A stretch of DNA of 54,657 bases from Lachnospiraceae bacterium. GTDB lineage: Bacteria > Bacillota > Clostridia > Lachnospirales > Lachnospiraceae. Under the pieces are notes generated by a model that saw only the letters and a list, made by a program, of their open reading frames with translations, ran no database searches and had not been told where the DNA came from. This document shows positions 52,820 through 54,657 of the stretch, one piece after another. The stretch spans positions 1 to 54,657 of the forward strand of contig JAILHT010000089.1 of assembly GCA_024695665.1 (NCBI GenBank), in the 5' to 3' direction. The position numbers were made by a program, and so were the translations under genes. The first letter of the stretch is position 1, and each line of letters opens with the position of its first letter.

Positions 52820-52851
52820 AATGCAGCCTTATGTGGGTTGCATTTTTTTTT
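52820..52851 (+). terminator. Intrinsic terminator of the HD-domain gene
   Basis: AATGCAGCC (52820-52828) pairs with GGTTGCATT (52836-52844) with one G-U pair, followed by T to 52851. The T-run is also the outer end of the next inverted repeat. Confidence 0.85.
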
Positions 52852-52979
52852 ATTGAATAGGAAATTGCTTTCCTATTCAATAAAAACGCTCCGCTATGGA
52901 TGCGACTGGTGCGCAGCTGTATTATGCAAGCTAAAGCTTGCGCGCACCAGCGCGCAAAGAGTCACATTGTGACTCTTTG
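52847..52979. repeat. Cluster of perfect inverted repeats (possible mobile or dispersed intergenic element)
   Basis: Three perfect hairpins lie end to end. The first is an 18-bp stem (52847-52864 with 52869-52886, loop TTGC). The second is nested: CTGGTGCGC (52906-52914) with GCGCACCAG (52942-52950) encloses GCAAGCT (52926-52932) with AGCTTGC (52935-52941). The third is CAAAGAGTCAC (52955-52965) with GTGACTCTTTG (52969-52979). No open frame or T-run follows the last two. The 292-nt gap otherwise holds only the HD gene terminator and two TATAAT boxes (53030-53035 and 53056-53061) ahead of the GH3 gene. Confidence 0.8.
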
Positions 52980-53102
52980 TTCTATAAATACAGAGATTGT
53001 TCAGACAAAAAAAGGTCAAAAAATCACAATATAATACTATAAATAATCCGTTAAATATAATAGGATGGTAAATGCAGTTTTATAGGTGAATATGGAGGTT
53101 TT

Positions 53103-54657
53103 ATGGGTACAAGAATATTTGATGTTGAAGCATTTGCAAAAGTGGCCAGACGAGCGGTCGCAGAGGGTGTGGTTCTTCTGAAAAATGACGGGAGTGTTCT
53201 TCCTTTAAAAGAGGGATGTAGGATAGCACTCTTTGGAAGAAGTCAGTACAACTATTACAAGAGTGGAACCGGATCCGGTGGAATGGTAAACACAAAATAT
53301 GTAACAGGCGTAAAAGAAGCTCTGGAGGCAGACAAAAGATTTGTCTTGAATGAGAAACTCAAAGCAACTTACGATGCCTGGATAGAAGACCATCCGTTTG
53401 ACGCGGGTGTGGGCTGGGCTGCGGAACCGTGGTTTCAGCAGGAGATGCAGATAACGGAAGATATCGTGCGCGAGGCAAAAAAAGATTCGGATGTTGCAGT
53501 TGTTTTGATAGGGCGAACAGCGGGAGAAGATCAGGACAACAGCGCAACACAGGGAAGCTATCTTTTGACCGACGACGAGGAGGAGATGCTCTTAAATATA
53601 ACAAAAGTTTTCGACAAGACGGTTGTGCTTTTAAATGTCGGAAACATCATAGATATGAAGTGGGTCAAAAAGTACGATCCTAGCTCGGTTGCATATATCT
53701 GGCAGGGCGGACAGGAAGGCGGATCGGGTGTAATCGACGTGTTGTCCGGGGATGTGAATTCTTCAGGAAGACTGACGGATACTATTGCATATGATATAAC
53801 CGACTATCCGTCAGACAAGAACTTTGGCGGTAAAAAGAGAAATATTCAAGAGGAGGATATCTTTGTCGGATATCGTTACTTCGAGACTTTTGCTAAGGAT
53901 AAAGTTTGTTATCCGTTCGGCTACGGCCTCTCATACACAGAATTTTCGATTGAGACAAAGGAGTTCTGTGGTGGTAAAGACGGTGTAAGAGTTATCGCAG
54001 AGGTCAAAAATACCGGAGAGGTTAAGGGGCAGCAGGTTGTCGAACTCTATGTAAAAAAGCCTCAGGGAAATCTCAAACAACCTGCAAGGGAACTTGTCGG
54101 ATTTGCTAAGACAAAAGAACTTGAAGCAGGGGAGACTCAAAAGGTAGAGATTGAAGTTTCGCCATACACTCTTTCAAGCTATGATGATACGGGCGTGAGC
54201 GGTTTTAAGAGTGCCTATGTCATGGAGAAGGGCACCTACGAGTTTTTTGTTGGAGAGAATGTCAGAACAGACAGAAAAGCAGGCTCTTTCAATCTCGATG
54301 AAACCATTTTGACAGAACAGTTTTCACCGGCATTTGCGCCAAATATCGATTTCAGGAGAATGACGGTGGCTGATTGCGAAGGTGACAAATATACACTTGG
54401 ATTCAGTGAAGTATCCAAAGCGGAAGATGCTATGGAATTGCATCGCACAAACGGACTTCCTTCGGAGAAAAAACAAACCGGGGACAAGGGCTTTAAGCTC
54501 ACGGATGTCTTACACAACAGATGCACAATGGATGATTTCATCGCGCAGCTCTCGGATGAGGATCTTATGTGCATAGTTCGAGGAGAGGGAATGAGCTCAC
54601 CGAAAGTCACACCGGGATGCGGTGGCGCATTCGGAGGAGTCACAGATGAACTTTTGA
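53103..54657 (+). CDS. GH3 beta-glucosidase with inverted domain order (3' truncated)
   Basis: The gene runs off the window; the first 518 residues are visible. The domains are in reverse of the usual GH3 order. The protein begins with the C-terminal (alpha/beta sandwich) domain (RRAVAEGVVLLKNDG near 16-30, then RTAGEDQDNSA with acid/base-region residues, and GYRYFETF, YPFGYGLSYT). A fibronectin-III-like domain (about 285-365) follows. Only near residue 480 does the catalytic barrel start (LSDEDLMCIVRGEG). This order is known from Butyrivibrio and Ruminococcus beta-glucosidases. There is no signal peptide, so it acts in the cytoplasm on imported glucosides. TGGAGGTT precedes the ATG, with TATAAT boxes at 53030 and 53056. 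Confidence 0.92.
   Translation, partial: MGTRIFDVEAFAKVARRAVAEGVVLLKNDGSVLPLKEGCRIALFGRSQYNYYKSGTGSGGMVNTKYVTGVKEALEADKRFVLNEKLKATYDAWIEDHPFDAGVGWAAEPWFQQEMQITEDIVREAKKDSDVAVVLIGRTAGEDQDNSATQGSYLLTDDEEEMLLNITKVFDKTVVLLNVGNIIDMKWVKKYDPSSVAYIWQGGQEGGSGVIDVLSGDVNSSGRLTDTIAYDITDYPSDKNFGGKKRNIQEEDIFVGYRYFETFAKDKVCYPFGYGLSYTEFSIETKEFCGGKDGVRVIAEVKNTGEVKGQQVVELYVKKPQGNLKQPARELVGFAKTKELEAGETQKVEIEVSPYTLSSYDDTGVSGFKSAYVMEKGTYEFFVGENVRTDRKAGSFNLDETILTEQFSPAFAPNIDFRRMTVADCEGDKYTLGFSEVSKAEDAMELHRTNGLPSEKKQTGDKGFKLTDVLHNRCTMDDFIAQLSDEDLMCIVRGEGMSSPKVTPGCGGAFGGVTDELL

Noticed and set aside
1-54657. tRNA genes, CRISPR arrays, insertion sequences, prophage or attachment sites
   Set aside because: Looked for cloverleaf ends, regular spaced repeats, transposase or integrase motifs by eye; none found. 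A tRNA or repeat scan would be decisive.

Overview
The window looks like chromosomal DNA of an anaerobic, low-to-mid GC Firmicute, most likely Lachnospiraceae and perhaps close to Butyrivibrio or Pseudobutyrivibrio. Supporting signs are the DAP-type MurE, the primase/sigma-A operon, a CD1871A-type CXXC micro-protein, DUF5685, cellobiose phosphorylase and a GH3 enzyme with inverted domains. The genus is a guess. Most genes run on the + strand in tight operons with ATGA overlaps. I saw no tRNA, rRNA, CRISPR array, phage gene or insertion sequence.

Layout. 1-5.2 kb: the end of an amino-acid-binding protein gene with its terminator, then thrH followed by a three-protein phosphorelay (free Hpt protein, response regulator with a pseudo-receiver, 7TM hybrid histidine kinase). 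5.2-10.9 kb: mixed single genes on both strands: radical SAM protein, pyridoxal/pyridoxamine kinase, ferredoxin-type aldo/keto reductase behind a Fur/PerR-like operator, secreted Ig-like protein, HD hydrolase, and an ABC ATPase without a permease. 10.9-13.4 kb: GH94 cellobiose phosphorylase. 13.4-20.7 kb: cyclophilin lipoprotein, dGTPase, DnaG, RpoD, TrmK and a TGS-type nucleoside kinase. 20.7-22.5 kb: RNase P RNA and two tandem HypB-like GTPases with no other hydrogenase maturation gene. 22.5-24.6 kb: zinc-ribbon membrane protein, DUF5685 and a J-domain protein. 24.6-26.2 kb: pyrBI and a candidate small RNA. 26.8-39.5 kb: an 11-gene housekeeping operon from murE to rpe (cell wall, replication restart, translation start, rRNA modification, PrkC/PrpC signalling, RsgA). 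39.7-46.3 kb: a LacI-regulated oligosaccharide operon (binding protein, two permeases, GH42 beta-galactosidase). 46.4-48 kb: a TlpA/CD1871A/polyferredoxin membrane redox module. 48-52.8 kb: ilvE, MATE, NUDIX, azlCD and an HD hydrolase. 52.8-53.1 kb: a dense block of perfect inverted repeats. 53.1 kb to the end: a truncated, domain-inverted GH3 beta-glucosidase.

How the genes work together. The carbohydrate genes (GH94, GH42 operon, GH3) fit a saprotroph that imports plant oligosaccharides and cleaves them inside the cell. ilvE and azlCD link branched-chain amino acid synthesis and export. The most unusual signals are non-coding or of unknown role. First, an orphan promoter-to-terminator unit at 26.03-26.14 kb could make a 73-nt RNA whose unpaired segment is perfectly complementary over 13 nt to the ribosome-binding site and start codon of the cyclophilin lipoprotein gene. 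Second, a terminator hairpin lies in the leader of a DUF2798 gene. Third, a terminator palindrome is duplicated ahead of the LacI gene. Fourth, the HypB pair and the thioredoxin/CXXC/ferredoxin module have no known partner in view.
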